64,000 nt of DNA. Source: Drosophila miranda (taxonomy: Eukaryota; Arthropoda; Insecta; Diptera; Drosophilidae). The stretch lies in the NCBI RefSeq assembly GCF_003369915.1, contig NW_022881614.1, forward strand, positions 35,710,342 through 35,774,341. The letters are read 5' to 3'. The number at the start of each line of letters is the position of its first letter. The stretch's first letter is position 1. Below, piece after piece: positions 48,079-60,221 of this stretch. The position numbers and the translations under genes are program-made. The notes under the pieces are model-generated. The model made no database searches. It was not told the DNA's origin and worked only from the letters and a program-made list of their open reading frames with translations.

Positions 48079-49864
48079 CACCACGGAGATTGACGAGCCA
48101 CCCACACAGCGAACAACAAAATTGTCACCTACATTAACATCAACATTAGTGGTGCTGTTGCTCATGCTTCCATTAGCATTGTCACAGTCAATAAATGTGA
48201 CAAAACTCGCAAACAATCCTGGAATATTCTATGAGAAACTTGGAACATCAAGAATACCAACGTCTGAGTGGACCATGATCGTATACTATGACTTGGACCC
48301 ATATTGGAAGGATATGCAACTAATGTCTGCTGGAATTTCAGAGTTACGATACATGTGCCCTGAATTAAAAAATGTTCCGGCATGTAACTCCATAGTTCAA
48401 CACTTTCAACATGTGCATAACGAGCTACAAGCAGGAAGCGTTTTAATGAAAACCTCTCGAAAACGCAGATCGCCGCTGGACATCATAGGAAATGTAGCAA
48501 GCAGTCTTTTTGGTGTTCTCGACGCAAAATACGCAGAAGAGATGACTCAAGTAATTGAGAAAGTGAAAACCAATGAAGACTTTCTACTAAATCTGCTCCA
48601 AAACCAAACATCAATTGTCGACGCGACAATAAACGTAGTCAGAAAAGAAAAAAGTAACAACTGATAATCGCCTAAAAATTTTGGAACAGCATATGGCTAC
48701 TATCAACCGAGAAAGAGGGTCATATCACAGCGATCATCTGACTCAAGCGTACTTAGGACTAATAGCACAATTAACCCTGCTCACAACAACTCTCCAACGA
48801 ATGCAGTCCGACATATCTGATGTCCTAATCGGTATTCATCATCGGAGAATAAGCTCCACGCTGGTGTCTCCCGAGCAACTAATAGACCAACTAGACCAGA
48901 TACGGGATCATTTGCCACAAGATCAAATGCTGCCGGTCACAACGAAGGAGGTGATTCAACTATACAGAATCATGCGAGCCGAAGGAACCCCGACTGCAAA
49001 ACACGTCATCTCCAAGCTGACGCTACCGCTGGTTTCAACAGCTCAGCTCGAAGTTTTCAGCATCATCCCAATTCCGTTTTGGGATTCAATAAGCTGGAGT
49101 CTATTTGACCTCAGAACCACCATAATAACGGTGAACATCCATCGATACCAGTTCATGGGCACTACCCAAGAGGAATTCCGACGTTGTCTTAAAGTACACA
49201 ACGAGGAGTTCATCTGCTTTGACCATCAGACGATCTTCAATGTGGACAATTGCTGTGAGTTTCAACTGTTTAACAATAAAACAGAAGCACTGTGTCAGGT
49301 AACACACACAAAGGCTGATACGGTGTGGCTAAAAACTCAGCATCCAAATAAATGGATCTTCGCAACGCATTCTACAACTAAATTTCAAGCAGTATGCAAC
49401 GGAGTTCCGTCAACCATAACACTGGAAGGAACTGGTCTACTCTCCATGTCCATTGCACTGCTCGCAATACTGAAGTAAGCATCAGCACCTTCAGCACCAC
49501 AATCAGCGAAGTAAAATCGACTTACACTCGGTTTGGTGACGTGAGCCCACCGAAGACATCAACCTCGCCACCAATGTGGCAACTGAAGAACCAGACATCA
49601 GACTTTCTTCAAGAACTTGATGATCTACGCCAGCAACTATCAACCATCAATCATCACGAGCTGCCACACCATCTCACCACCGTGCAGCACCATCAACTCG
49701 CTGCTTACGCAACCCTAGCAATATTAATTTTATTGATCATTGCCTTCATTTTCCTAGAGAAGTATCAACTATGGAAACCAAGGCCATCAAATCCCGATCC
49801 AGCCATGTCATCACCCCCTATACCACCTGCACGCCGGTTTGCCGTCGACTTGAGCGATGGTTGA
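48044..49864 (+). pseudogene. env-like gene, copy A (two frameshifts)
   Basis: Envelope-type protein. A hydrophobic signal segment near 48135-48180 precedes a basic RKRRS cleavage-like site (about 48460) and a hydrophobic stretch, as in insect retrovirus and baculovirus F-type envelopes. A C-terminal membrane segment (LAILILLIIAFIF) lies near 49710-49750. One extra base in an A-run near 48650 breaks the frame at 48664. A second shift near 49440 separates the membrane segment; copy B shares it. Expression would normally need a spliced RNA. Function as an envelope is inferred from architecture only. Confidence 0.75.
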
Positions 49865-49888
49865 AAACCAGTTCAACGGCCGGGAGAA

Positions 49889-50165
49889 TGTTCAGCCACA
49901 GACATGTATTTAATGAATATTAGGAATATACAGTTCAATCTTATACACAAATACTCATAAATAAAATTGTCCATGTCATTTCATGTAACTGAATATGACG
50001 ACACGAAAAATACATTAGCAACTAAGAATAGACAATAGCACTTGTAAACTCGAACCCACAAAAAGGGATCAAGCAATAAACTATCTACTTTATTGCCGCC
50101 AAGTACCTAAGTAAATGCACTGAAATATAACCCCCGCACAGAGTAAGTGTACCCAATCTAAAAAC
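49889..50165 (+). repeat. truncated 3' LTR, copy A
   Basis: Matches the first ~277 bases of the 5' LTR with about three mismatches. It stops at AATCTAAAA where SGM element E7 starts, and the rest of the LTR does not reappear beyond E7. A purine-rich GGCCGGGAGAA precedes it as polypurine tract. Confidence 0.85.
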
Positions 50166-51030
50166 GAGGGGGAACGTTGTGAGTTGCTGCGGACACCGCA
50201 ACTCTACAGTTATACCCGATACTAAGTCAGTATGGCTTTAAACGACACGACAAAGAGTGCGTGCGAGAGAGACAGAAAATCAGTCTGAGCGTGACGTCGG
50301 GCGCTGCGTAGCCACTGCAAATTGATTTGTTCCTATTGGCTATAAAAATGATCTGATCTGATCCAGATTCAGCAATCTGATAGATATGGTCATTATCTAT
50401 GATTCTGCGTTTTTAGTTTTCTCGAATGTGCAATATTGTGGATGCAACAGATTTTCGTCCTTTGCGGGGGCGGAAGGGGGTGTGGCGAAATTTTGAAACA
50501 AACTCATCTCGGTCCGATATATTAGGAGTGTGGATACCAAATTTGGTTGCTCTAGCTTTTGTAGTCTCTGAGATCTAGGCGCTAATGTTTTACTCTAAGC
50601 AAAGCCGCAGATTCCGCAGTCTTAAAGATATGGTCATTCCCTACAGTTCTACGTTTTTGGTTTTCTCATATCTTTAAAATTGTGGATGCCACAGATTTTC
50701 GTCCTTTGTGGGGGCGGAAGTGGGCGGGGCGAAGTTTTGAAATATTTTTGTAGCAGTGACATATCACAGAAGTCTGGATCCAAAACATCGTTGCTCTAGC
50801 TCTTATAGTCTTTGAGCACTAGGCGCTGAAGGGGACGGACAGACGGACGGACGGACAGACGGACAGACGGACAGACAGACAGGGCTCAATCGACTCGGCC
50901 ATTGATGCTGATCAAGAATATATATACTTTATGGGGTCGGAAACGATTCCTTCTGGACGTTACACACATCCACTTTTACCACAAATCTAATATACCCCAA
51001 TACTCATTTTGAGTATCGGGTATAAAAAAA
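50163..51030 (+). mobile_element. SGM/ISY/DINE-1-like element E7 (internally deleted)
   Basis: 868 bases, shorter than its duplicate E9 (57707-58810). One segment between two internal GATTTTCGTCCTTTG blocks and another after GCAAAGCCGC are missing. Both ends intact. Confidence 0.7.
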
Positions 51031-51321
51031 CTCTTGATCCCTCACGAAGATTTATCAGCTGGCATCGAGAAAGCGCTTTCGCCGATGGACCGCAACACAA
51101 CAAAAGAAACAGTGAGTAAATAAAACCATAAAGCGAAGTCATTTTAATAATCGGTTCTGCCGATGATGACAATTGGCTAAATCACACTTGTTCTATTGGG
51201 GAGAAACGAAAAAGAAATGCGATTACTTTGTAAGTCTGTCGAGCCGTCAATCGAGCGTTTAAGTTTGAGAGAGGGGATCAGCTGCTGACGCAGCAAGGCC
51301 AATCTTTGAGTTTCGAAGAAT
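51031..51321. other. ~290-bp spacer between E7 and E8
   Basis: Unique-looking sequence repeated only as 58811-59101 in unit B. No coding or repeat signature recognised. Confidence 0.5.
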
Positions 51322-52441
51322 AACGCGGGGGAACGTTGTGAGTTGCTGCGGAGACCGCAACTCTACAGTTATACCCGATACTAAGTCAGTATGGCTATCC
51401 CCCGGGAGACGCCGCTAATTTTAAACGACACGACAAGGAGTGCGTGCGAGAGAGACAGAAAATCAGTCTGAGCGTGACGTCGGGCGCTGCGTAGCCAGGG
51501 CAAATCGATTTGTTCCTTTTGGCTATAAAAATGATCTGATCTGATCCAGATTCAGCAATCTGATATATATAATCATTATCTATGATTCTGCGTTTTTAGT
51601 TTTCTCGTATCCTCAATATTGTGGATGCAACAGATTTTCGTCCTTTGTGGGGGCGGAAGGGGGTGGGGCGAAATTTTGAGATATACGTTTTATAGTGAGA
51701 TCTAACAGGAGTGCGGATACCAAATTTGGTTACTCTACCCTTAATAGTCTCTGAGATTTGTGAATATCCCCAGATTTTCATCCTTTGCGGGGGCGGAAGG
51801 GGGTGTGGCGAAATTTTAAAACAAACTCGTCTCGGTCCGATATATTAGGAGTGTGGATACCAAATTTGGTTGCTCTAGCTTTTATAGTCTCTGAGATTTA
51901 GGCGCTAATGTTTTACTCTAAGCAAAGCCGGCTATGCTACGTGTGTGTTAGAGAGAGACAGGGCGAGAAAAAATGAAATTGTTTTCTTGATTCTGGCTAT
52001 AATAATTATACGATCTCGTTCAAATTTTGCACTCTAGAAGATATAGTCATCTTCTACGATTCTGCGTTTTTAGTTTTCTCGTATCGTCGAAATTGTGGAT
52101 GCCACAGATTTTCGCCTTTTGTGGAGGCGGAAGTGGGCGGGGCAAAGTTTTGAAATATTTTTGTAGCAGTGACATATCACAGAAGTCTGGATCCAAAACA
52201 TCGTTGCTCTCGCTCTTATAGTCTTTGAGCACTAGGCGCTGAAGGGGACGGACAGACGGACAGACGGACGGACGGACAGACGGACAGACAGACATGGCTC
52301 AATCGACTCGGCTATTGATGCTGATCAAGAATATATATACTTTATGGGGTCGGAAACGATTCCTTTTGGACGTTACACACATCCACTTTTACCACAAATC
52401 TAATATACCCCAATACTCACTTTGAGTATCGGGTATAAAAA
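51322..52441 (+). mobile_element. SGM/ISY/DINE-1-like element E8
   Basis: Full-length plus-orientation copy with a variant 5' end (AACGCGGGGG) and a 3' palindrome variant (ATACTCACTTTGAGTAT). Duplicate of E10. Confidence 0.7.
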
Positions 52442-54519
52442 TAAAACCAAGTTTAAGCGCAGGGGAGTTAGGTTAAGGGAAATTGAAAATATTTGGAGAG
52501 GGTAAACTAAGTGCTAGTAATGTATCTAAATTTTAGCTATTAATGAATAAATTTATAATGTCTCCTTAAACGTTGATCTTGATTTCTGATACCCAGCCCC
52601 TGTAGTAGCGAGCCCTTAAGAAAAGGGATCATAAAGAATAGAGGAAGATGACAGATTATGACCAAGGAAGGGTGGGCGTGGTCCTTCATTCCAGCTGAGG
52701 ACGACTTTTGATCCGTTCGTGTCGCGTGCGTGTGCATATGTGTAAGTGAAGTCTAATGGCCAAAAGTTTTGTTTCTCTCCGGTTCTGGAATTGTACTTGT
52801 ACATGTCGTTAAGTTTCTTGCACGCTCTTTTAATATAAAAACAAATATCGTTGGTCTCAGAATAGACAAATAAAAAGAACACCACCCTTTTGCCGACGAG
52901 ACAGTAGCCGGAATGATAGGTGGCTGGTCGACCTCTGAGGAAAACATCAGTCCTACTAATCGTTGTCCACAACACGATTAGTAAATAGTTAATAACAAAT
53001 TCTAGGCAGTTCAAATGGCACAAGTCGATTACACTACCAATGGGGGAACAAGTGGGTGGCTAAAGCTTAGTAAGTTCCAATCCGATCTGAGGTGAGATCC
53101 CGCTCTGTCGAGGGTTTTGTATGTGTATTTGTTTTCGCCTAGACGCTAGTAAGATAAGATTCTTAAGAGCGCAAGTTCTTGGAAAATTTCAACTAGTCAA
53201 TGTTCAAAATAAATATTCGTACGAGTATATCATACTTTAGTTACTAGATGCTGTTTTGCTAACACCAATCAGCGCTGTCCGCGGCTCAGTTCTGTGGCTC
53301 AAGTATCAAGTAGTAGTAATAAAAAGTTGATTTATCCTTCCGTCTTCCATATATGTAGGTACTTGTGGGTTATGCTACGTATCATCATCGTCGTCATTAA
53401 TTCGTATTTCGCATTAACTATATATATAAAAACATTGCATTTATGTAGGTCAGTTTCGGCTTAGATCATCATTAACGAATCTGTGGTTACAAAAGTATGT
53501 ATGTAATTCTTCAAGGCAGAAATTTCGGTCAGTTTCTCCCCCCAAATGCGGGCTAAGCTAAGCAAATATACAAAAGCTACTTAGATGTAGTATGTATGTA
53601 TTGTTTGTTTGTTTTTATGTATGTATAGTATGTATTATATAGGTAGTATATCGTATAAGTGTGTGGGTGTGTACATACATTAAATATATATATGTCTATA
53701 TACTTTCAATGGTTCCATTATTCGCTTAATCGATAGTGTTCTTGATCCGCTCATTAAACATAAATCTTTGTAGCTAAGTATTACTTACAAATGTGTCCGT
53801 CTTAAATTAAGATTTAACAACAAACATTCACATTCACTTTCATTCGAACACAACACTCATTGAAAACACTCACTCGCTCCTCACTCACTCAATCACTCAC
53901 ATAACCATGGGCAGTAGTCGGCATTGGTACAGTGCGTGCCATGAGTTCTATTGCGTTCTATTACTTGAATCGCGCCCTCGACGGTGCTTGGCGTTCAGCG
54001 TATAATACATATGTATGTATGTACATATGTGGTTTTTGCAAGTCGTTTAAGGCCGTTATTGGATTTGTGTAGTCTCATATACTCTACGTAATACTCGTAA
54101 GTGTACATTTTCTAATTAAGTTTGTCTATTGGAAGGTCCACAATATATACTATACATATATGCAAGCTTAAGCCTGGCGCTCCGCCCAGTCACCCGTCCA
54201 CCTGTCACAGTCGGCACGCACTTTCCCGGTATTCAATTTGGTTTCCTTCTCCACCTCCTCCTCCTCCTCCTCCGCCACTCAACCACCGAAAACAGATACA
54301 TATTTAGCTACTTAAGAACTAATTTGGAAAAGTTTCTCTAGGTGACCAAAAATATTTTTAAGTATTATTAAACTGCGCTCAAGCATTGAGAGTAAAAAAT
54401 TCCTTTGTTCTGGGGATTGCTGTTGGGTCGTGGGGCGGGAGGGGGGCTGGGGTCCTACATTCGTACAATATGATACAAAAACGTATTGCCTAGATTTAAG
54501 CTAATCTGGTCGATTGCCG
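52442..54519. other. non-coding DNA downstream of the straightjacket fragment, unit A
   Basis: No supported gene. Contains ATGT-type repeats (53590-53640, 54008-54028), CACTC repeats (53867-53900) and a (CCT)n run near 54253-54275. In the native order this lies 3' of straightjacket and may include its 3' UTR on the minus strand. Repeated as 60222-62296. Confidence 0.45.
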
Positions 54520-55195
54520 TTACAGCCAGCGACTCAGGATGTGGCAGAGCAGTAAGAGGGCGAGGTTCGCATAGAGGGAGCAGGCCTTACCGCACAGCTT
54601 GATGTTGCTCTCCTGGAAAAGGTAGCGAACTATTAGATATCCATTATATACAATCTCATAGTCCACTCACATTCGCATGCCGACTGATGCAGCTCTGGGG
54701 ATGCACGCGGTTGAACTCGCGGGCGTGCTTGTAGCAGGCCAGCGAATCGTTCACCGACAGATGATAGTCGATGGTCTGCGGATTGACCGTTAGCACGAGG
54801 GCAGCGTCCCGCGGACAGAGCTGGTCGACGACCAGTAGTATGAGGTTGCTGAACGGTATGGGCAGGACGACAAATGGCCGCTCGCATGCGTGCGCTGTCA
54901 TATTGTAGAAAACGTTGTCCTTCTCGTTGTAGAGCGTGTAGAGCTCTCGCTGCATGTCGCAGGACTTGACGCGTGTCCGGTGCAGTGTCAGATAGCGGAG
55001 CCAATGCTCCTCGGTCTCCGACTTTTTGCCATGGCCATTGTGGTGGTGCTCTGGCTCCGGCTCAGTGCCGTTCATGTCGCTGTACATCTCAGCGTAGTGG
55101 GCGGACACCCCGGGCGCCAGTTGCATTAGTTGCACAATATACCATAGCGCCGTATGCAGCAGCCATCTGCTCAGTCGAAGAACATGATAAAGTGG
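54520..55195 (-). pseudogene. partial straightjacket duplicate (last two exons only)
   Basis: Exons 54671-55195 and 54520-54612 duplicate 62448-62972 and 62297-62389. Both are open with intact splice sites and a few replacements (for example Val to Phe in the KDNVVYNM segment; Arg to His near the C-terminus). No upstream exons are attached: 57 bases beyond the acceptor the sequence jumps to BEL/Pao integrase. It cannot make an alpha2-delta subunit on its own. Confidence 0.85.
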
Positions 55196-55252
55196 CTGAA
55201 AGGGGCAGAAAGTGAGTCAATATCGAGTGATACATATATGTATGGATTGTGT

Positions 55253-55260
55253 TTTGGCGA
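55253..55260. other. tandem-duplication junction with filler
   Basis: Unit A straightjacket intron (ending GGATTGTGT) is joined to BEL/Pao integrase (starting CCATCGTTTGGC) through eight bases, TTTGGCGA. TTTGGCG also occurs a few bases to the right, so the filler looks templated. Confidence 0.7.
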
Positions 55261-55623
55261 CCATCGTTTGGCGGCCTCTGGGAAGCGGCTGTAAAATCAG
55301 CAAAAAAGCTGTTGACAACAACCACCAACACAGCCTCATTGACATTTGAAGAACTAAACACAGTGATAATCGAAATTGAAGCAATTCTCAATTCTCGACC
55401 CATCACTCCAATGTCACCCATCACCGCTTCACCAAACGTACCTGAAGGATTATTAGTTTTGGTTAAGGAAGACAACCTTCCTGTAATGAAGTGGCCAATG
55501 GGTCGCATCATTAAGACATATCCTGGACAGGACAACCACGTACGAGTGGTTAACGTTAACTCGTCTAGCGCCGCTCTTTCCAGAAGATGTGGCAATCAAA
55601 CGTTCCCACAACGTGATCAGTGA
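55261..55623 (+). pseudogene. integrase C-terminal fragment (unit B)
   Basis: Begins just before the catalytic Glu segment (GGLWEAAVK) and runs to the same stop as the full block. The two catalytic Asp residues and zinc domain are absent, so it is inactive. Confidence 0.85.
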
Positions 55624-57408
55624 CACCACGGAGATTGATGAGCCACCCACACAGCGAACAACAAAATTGTCACCTACATTAACATCAACATTAGTGGTGC
55701 TGTTGCTCATGCTTCCATTAGCATTGTCACAGTCAATAAATGTGACACAATTCGCAAACAAGCCTGGAATATTCTATGAGAAACTTGGAACATCAAGAAT
55801 ACCAACGTCTGAGTGGACCATGATCGTATACTATGACTTGGACCCATATTGGAAGGATATGCAACTAATGTCTGCTGGAATTTCAGAGTTACGATACATG
55901 TGCCCTGAATTAAAAAATGTTCCGGCATGTAACTCCATAGTTCAACACTTTCAACATGTGCATAACGAGCTACAAGCAGGAAGCGTTTTAATGAAAACCT
56001 CTCGAAAACGCAGATCGCCGCTGGACATCATAGGAAATGTAGCAAGCAGTCTTTTTGGTGTTCTCGACGCAAAATACGCAGAAGAGATGACTCAAGTAAT
56101 TGAGAAAGTGAAAACCAATGAAGACTTTCTACTAAATCTGCTCCAAAACCAAACATCAATTGTCGACGCGACAATAAACGTAGTCAGAAAAGACAAAGTA
56201 ACAACTGATAATCGCCTAAAAATTTTGGAACAGCATATGGCTACTATCAACCGAGAAAGAGGGTCATATCACAGCGATCATCTGACTCAAGCGTACTTAG
56301 GACTAATAGCACAATTAACCCTGCTCACAACAACTCTCCAACGAATGCAGTCCGACATATCTGATGTCCTAATCGGTATTCATCATCGGAGAATAAGCTC
56401 CACGCTGGTGTCTCCCGAGCAACTAATAGACCAACTAGACCAGATACGGGATCATTTGCCACAAGATCAAATGCTGCCGGTCACAACGAAGGAGGTGATT
56501 CAACTATACAGAATCATGCGAGCCGAAGGAACCCCGACTGCAAAACACGTCATCTCCAAGCTGACGCTACCGCTGGTTTCAACAGCTCAGCTCGAAGTTT
56601 TCAGCATCATCCCAATTCCGTTTTGGGATTCAACAAGCTGGAGTCTATTTGACCTCAGAACCACCATAATAACGGTGAACATCCATCGATACCAGTTCAT
56701 GGGCACTACCCAAGAGGAATTCCGACGTTGTCTTAAAGTACACAACGAGGAGTTCATCTGCTTTGACCATCAGACGATCTTCAATGTGGACAATTGCTGT
56801 GAGTTTCAACTGTTTAACAATAAAACAGAAGCACTGTGTCAGGTAACACACACAAAGGCTGATACGGTGTGGCTAAAAACTCAGCATACAAATAAATGGA
56901 TCTTCGCAACGCATTCTACAACTAAATTTCAAGCAGTATGCAACGGAGTTCCGTCAACCATAACACTGGAAGGAACTGGTCTACTCTCCATGTCCATTGC
57001 ACTGCTTGCAATACTGAAGTAAGCATCAGCACCTTCAGCACCACAATCAGCGAAGTAAAATCGACTTACACTCGGTTTGGTGACGTGAGCCCACCGAAGA
57101 CATCACCCTCGCCACCAATGTGGCAACTGAAGAACCAGACATCAGACTTTCTTCAAGAACTTGATGATCTACGCCAGCAACTATCAACCATCAATCATCA
57201 CGAGCTGCCACACCATCTCACCACCGTGCAGCACCATCAACTCGCTGCTTACGCAACCCTAGCAATATTAATTTTATTGATCATTGCCTTCATTTTCCGA
57301 GAGAAGTATCAACTATGGAAACCAAGGCCATCAAATCCCGATCCAGCCATGTCATCACCCCCTATACCACCTGCACGCCGGTTTGCCGTCGACTTGAGCG
57401 ATGGTTGA
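55589..57408 (+). pseudogene. env-like gene, copy B (long intact first frame)
   Basis: Unlike copy A, the frame 55589-57022 is open for 477 codons through the signal-like segment, the RKRRS cleavage-like site and the ectodomain. The membrane-anchor part (56938-57408) remains in another frame, as in copy A. As read it would be a secreted, anchor-less product. No LTR promoter lies upstream in this unit. Confidence 0.75.
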
Positions 57409-57432
57409 ACACCAGTTCAACGGCCGGGAGAA

Positions 57433-57708
57433 TGTTCAGCCACAGACATGTATTTAATGAATATTAGGAATATACAGTTCAATCTTATACACAAATACTC
57501 ATAAATAAAATTGTCCATGTCATTTCATGTAACTGAATATGACGACACGAAAAATACATTAGCAACTAAGAATAGACAATAGCACTTGTAAACTCGAACC
57601 CACCAAAAGGGATCAAGCAATAAACTATCTACTTTATTGCCGCCAAGTACCTAAGTAAATGCACTGAAATATAACCCCCGCACAGAGTAAGTGTACCCAA
57701 TCTAAAAA
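57433..57708 (+). repeat. truncated 3' LTR, copy B
   Basis: Same truncation point as copy A, two mismatches to the 5' LTR by eye. Ends at SGM element E9. Confidence 0.85.
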
Positions 57709-58810
57709 CGAGGGGGAACGTTGTGAGTTGCTGCGGACACCGCAACTCTACAGTTATACCCGATACTAAGTCAGTATGGCTTTAAACGACACGACAAAGA
57801 GTGCGTGCGAGAGAGACAGAAAATCAGTCTGAGCGTGACGTCGGGCGCTGCGTAGCCACTGCAAATTGATTTGTTCCTATTGGCTATAAAAATGATCTGA
57901 CCTGATCCAGATTCAGCAATCTGATAGATATGGTCATTATCTATGATTCTGCGTTTTTAGTTTTCTCGAATGTGCAATATTGTGGATGCAACAGATTTTC
58001 GTCCTTTGTGTGGGCGGAAGGGGGTGGGGTAAAATTTTGAGATACACGTTTTATAGTAAGATCTAACAGGAGTGCGGATACCAAATTTGGTTACTCTAGC
58101 CTTAATAGTCTCTGAGATTTTTTAAAAACCCCAGATTTTCGTCCTTTGCAGGGGCGGAAGGGGGTGTGGCGAAATTTTGAAACAAACTCATCTCGGTCCG
58201 ATATATTAGGAGTGTGGATACCAAATTTGGTTGCTCTAGCTTTTGTAGTCTCTGAGATCTAGGCGCTAATGTTTTACTCTAAGCAAAGCGGCCTATGCTA
58301 CGTGTGTGTTAGAGAGAGACAGGGCGAGAAAAAATGAAATTGTTTTCTTGATGCTGGCTATAATAATAATACGATCCAATTCAGATTCCGCAGTCTTAAA
58401 GACTAAAGACTTAAAGACTGGTCATTCTCTACAGTTCTACGTTTTTGGTTTTCTCATATCTTTAAAATTGTGGATGCCACAGATTTTCGTCCTTTGTGGG
58501 GGCGGAAGTGGGCGGGGCGAAGTTTTGAAATATTTTTGTAGCAGTGACATATCACAGAAGTCTGGATCCAAAACATCGTTGCTCTAGCTCTTATAGTCTT
58601 TGAGCACTAGACGCTGAAGGGGACGGACAGACGGACGGACGGACAGACGGACAGACAGACATGGCTCAATCGACTCGGCTATTGATGCTGATCAAGAATA
58701 TATATACTTTATGGGGTCGGAAACGATTCCTTCTGGACGTTACACACATCCACTTTTACCACAAATCTAATATACCCCAATACTCATTTTGAGTATCGGG
58801 TATAAAAAAA
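57707..58810 (+). mobile_element. SGM/ISY/DINE-1-like element E9
   Basis: Near full-length counterpart of E7, keeping the segments that E7 lost. It lacks the CTCCTCCGGCAGACGCCGC segment after TATGGC (as E7 does). Confidence 0.7.
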
Positions 58811-59101
58811 CTCTTGATCCCTCACGAAGATTTATCAGCTGGCATCGAGAAAGCGCTTTCGCCGATGGACCGCAACACAACAAAAGAAACAGTGAGTAAA
58901 TAAAACCATAAAGCGAAGTCATTTTAATAATCGGTTCTGCCGATGATGACAATTGGCTAAATCACACTTGTTCTATTGGGGAGAAACGAAAAAGAAATGC
59001 GATTACTTTGTAAGTCTGTCGAGCCGTCAATCGAGCGTTTAAGTTTGAGAGAGGGGATCAGCTGCTGACGCAGCAAGGCCAATCTTTGAGTTTCGAAGAA
59101 T
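58811..59101. other. spacer between E9 and E10
   Basis: Copy of 51031-51321, nearly identical. No function seen. Confidence 0.5.
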
Positions 59102-60221
59102 AGCGCGGGGGAACGTTGTGAGTTGCTGCGGAGACCGCAACTCTACAGTTATACCCGATACTAAGTCAGTATGGCTCTCCTCCGGCAGACGCCGCTAATT
59201 TTAAACGACACGACAAGGAGTGCGTGCGAGAGAGACAGAAAATCAGTCTGAGCGTGACGTCGGGCGCTGCGTAGCCAGTGCAAATTGATTTGTTCCTTTT
59301 GGCTATAAAAATGATCTGATCTGATCCAGATTCAGCAATCTGATATATATAATCATTATCTATGATTCTGCGTTTTTAGTTTTCTCGTATCCTCAATATT
59401 GTGGATGCAACAGATTTTCGTCCTGTGTGGGGGCGGAAGGGGGTGGGGCGAAATTTTGAGATATACGTTTTATAGTGAGATCTAACAGGAGTGCGGATAC
59501 CAAATTTGGTTACTCTACCCTTAATAGTCTCTGAGATTTGTGAATATCCCCAGGTTTTCATCCTTTGCGGGGGCGGAAGGGGGTGTGGCGAAATTTTGAA
59601 ACAAACTCGTCTCGGTCCGATATATTAGGAGTGTGGATACCAAATTTGGTTGCTCTAGCTTTTATAGTCTCTGAGATCTAGGCGCTAATGTTTTACTCTA
59701 AGCAAAGCCGGCTATGCTACGTGTGTGTTAGAGAGAGGCAGGGCGAGAAAAAATGAAATTGTTTTCTTGATTCTGGCTATAATATTTATACGATCTGGTT
59801 CAGATTTTGCACTCTAGAAGATATAGTCATCTTCTACGATTCTGCGTTTTTAGTTTTCTCGTATCGTCGAAACTGTGGATGCCACAGATTTTCGCCCTTT
59901 GTGGAGGCGGAAGTGGGCGGGGCAAAGTTTTGAAATATTTTTGTAGCAGTGACATATCACAGAAGTCTGGATCCAAAACATCGTTGCTCTCGCTCATATA
60001 GTCTTTGAGCACTAGGCGCTGAAGGGGACGGACAGACGGACAGACGGACGGACGGACAGACGGACAGACAGACATGGCTCAATCGACTCGGCTATTGATG
60101 CTGATCAAGAATATATATACTTTATGGGGTCGGAAACGATTCCTTTTGGACGTTACACACATCCACTTTTACCACAAATCTAATATACCCCAATACTCAC
60201 TTTGAGTATCGGGTATAAAAA
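59102..60221 (+). mobile_element. SGM/ISY/DINE-1-like element E10
   Basis: Full-length counterpart of E8 with the same variant ends. Confidence 0.7.

Larger units (their letters stand above)
41918..50165 (+). mobile_element. BEL/Pao LTR retrotransposon with env-like gene, inactivated
   Basis: 5' LTR, gag, aspartic protease, RT, RNase H and integrase in that order, then an env-like frame and a 3' LTR cut at ~50165 by an SGM element. RT sequence (VVFDASCKS, YVDDCLTGA) and the integrase type place it in BEL/Pao, the group of roo and related elements. By eye, 5' and remaining 3' LTR differ at about three of ~277 positions, so the insertion is young, yet the coding region is already broken in several places. 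A second copy of its 3' part is present from 55261. Confidence 0.88.
47717..55252. repeat. tandem segmental duplication, unit A (~7.5 kb)
   Basis: Unit A is repeated as 55261-~62995 at about 99 percent identity by eye. Order in each unit: integrase tail, env-like gene, partial LTR, SGM element, ~290-bp spacer, SGM element, ~2.1 kb non-coding, last two exons of straightjacket. Unit A ends within the next straightjacket intron. Confidence 0.92.
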
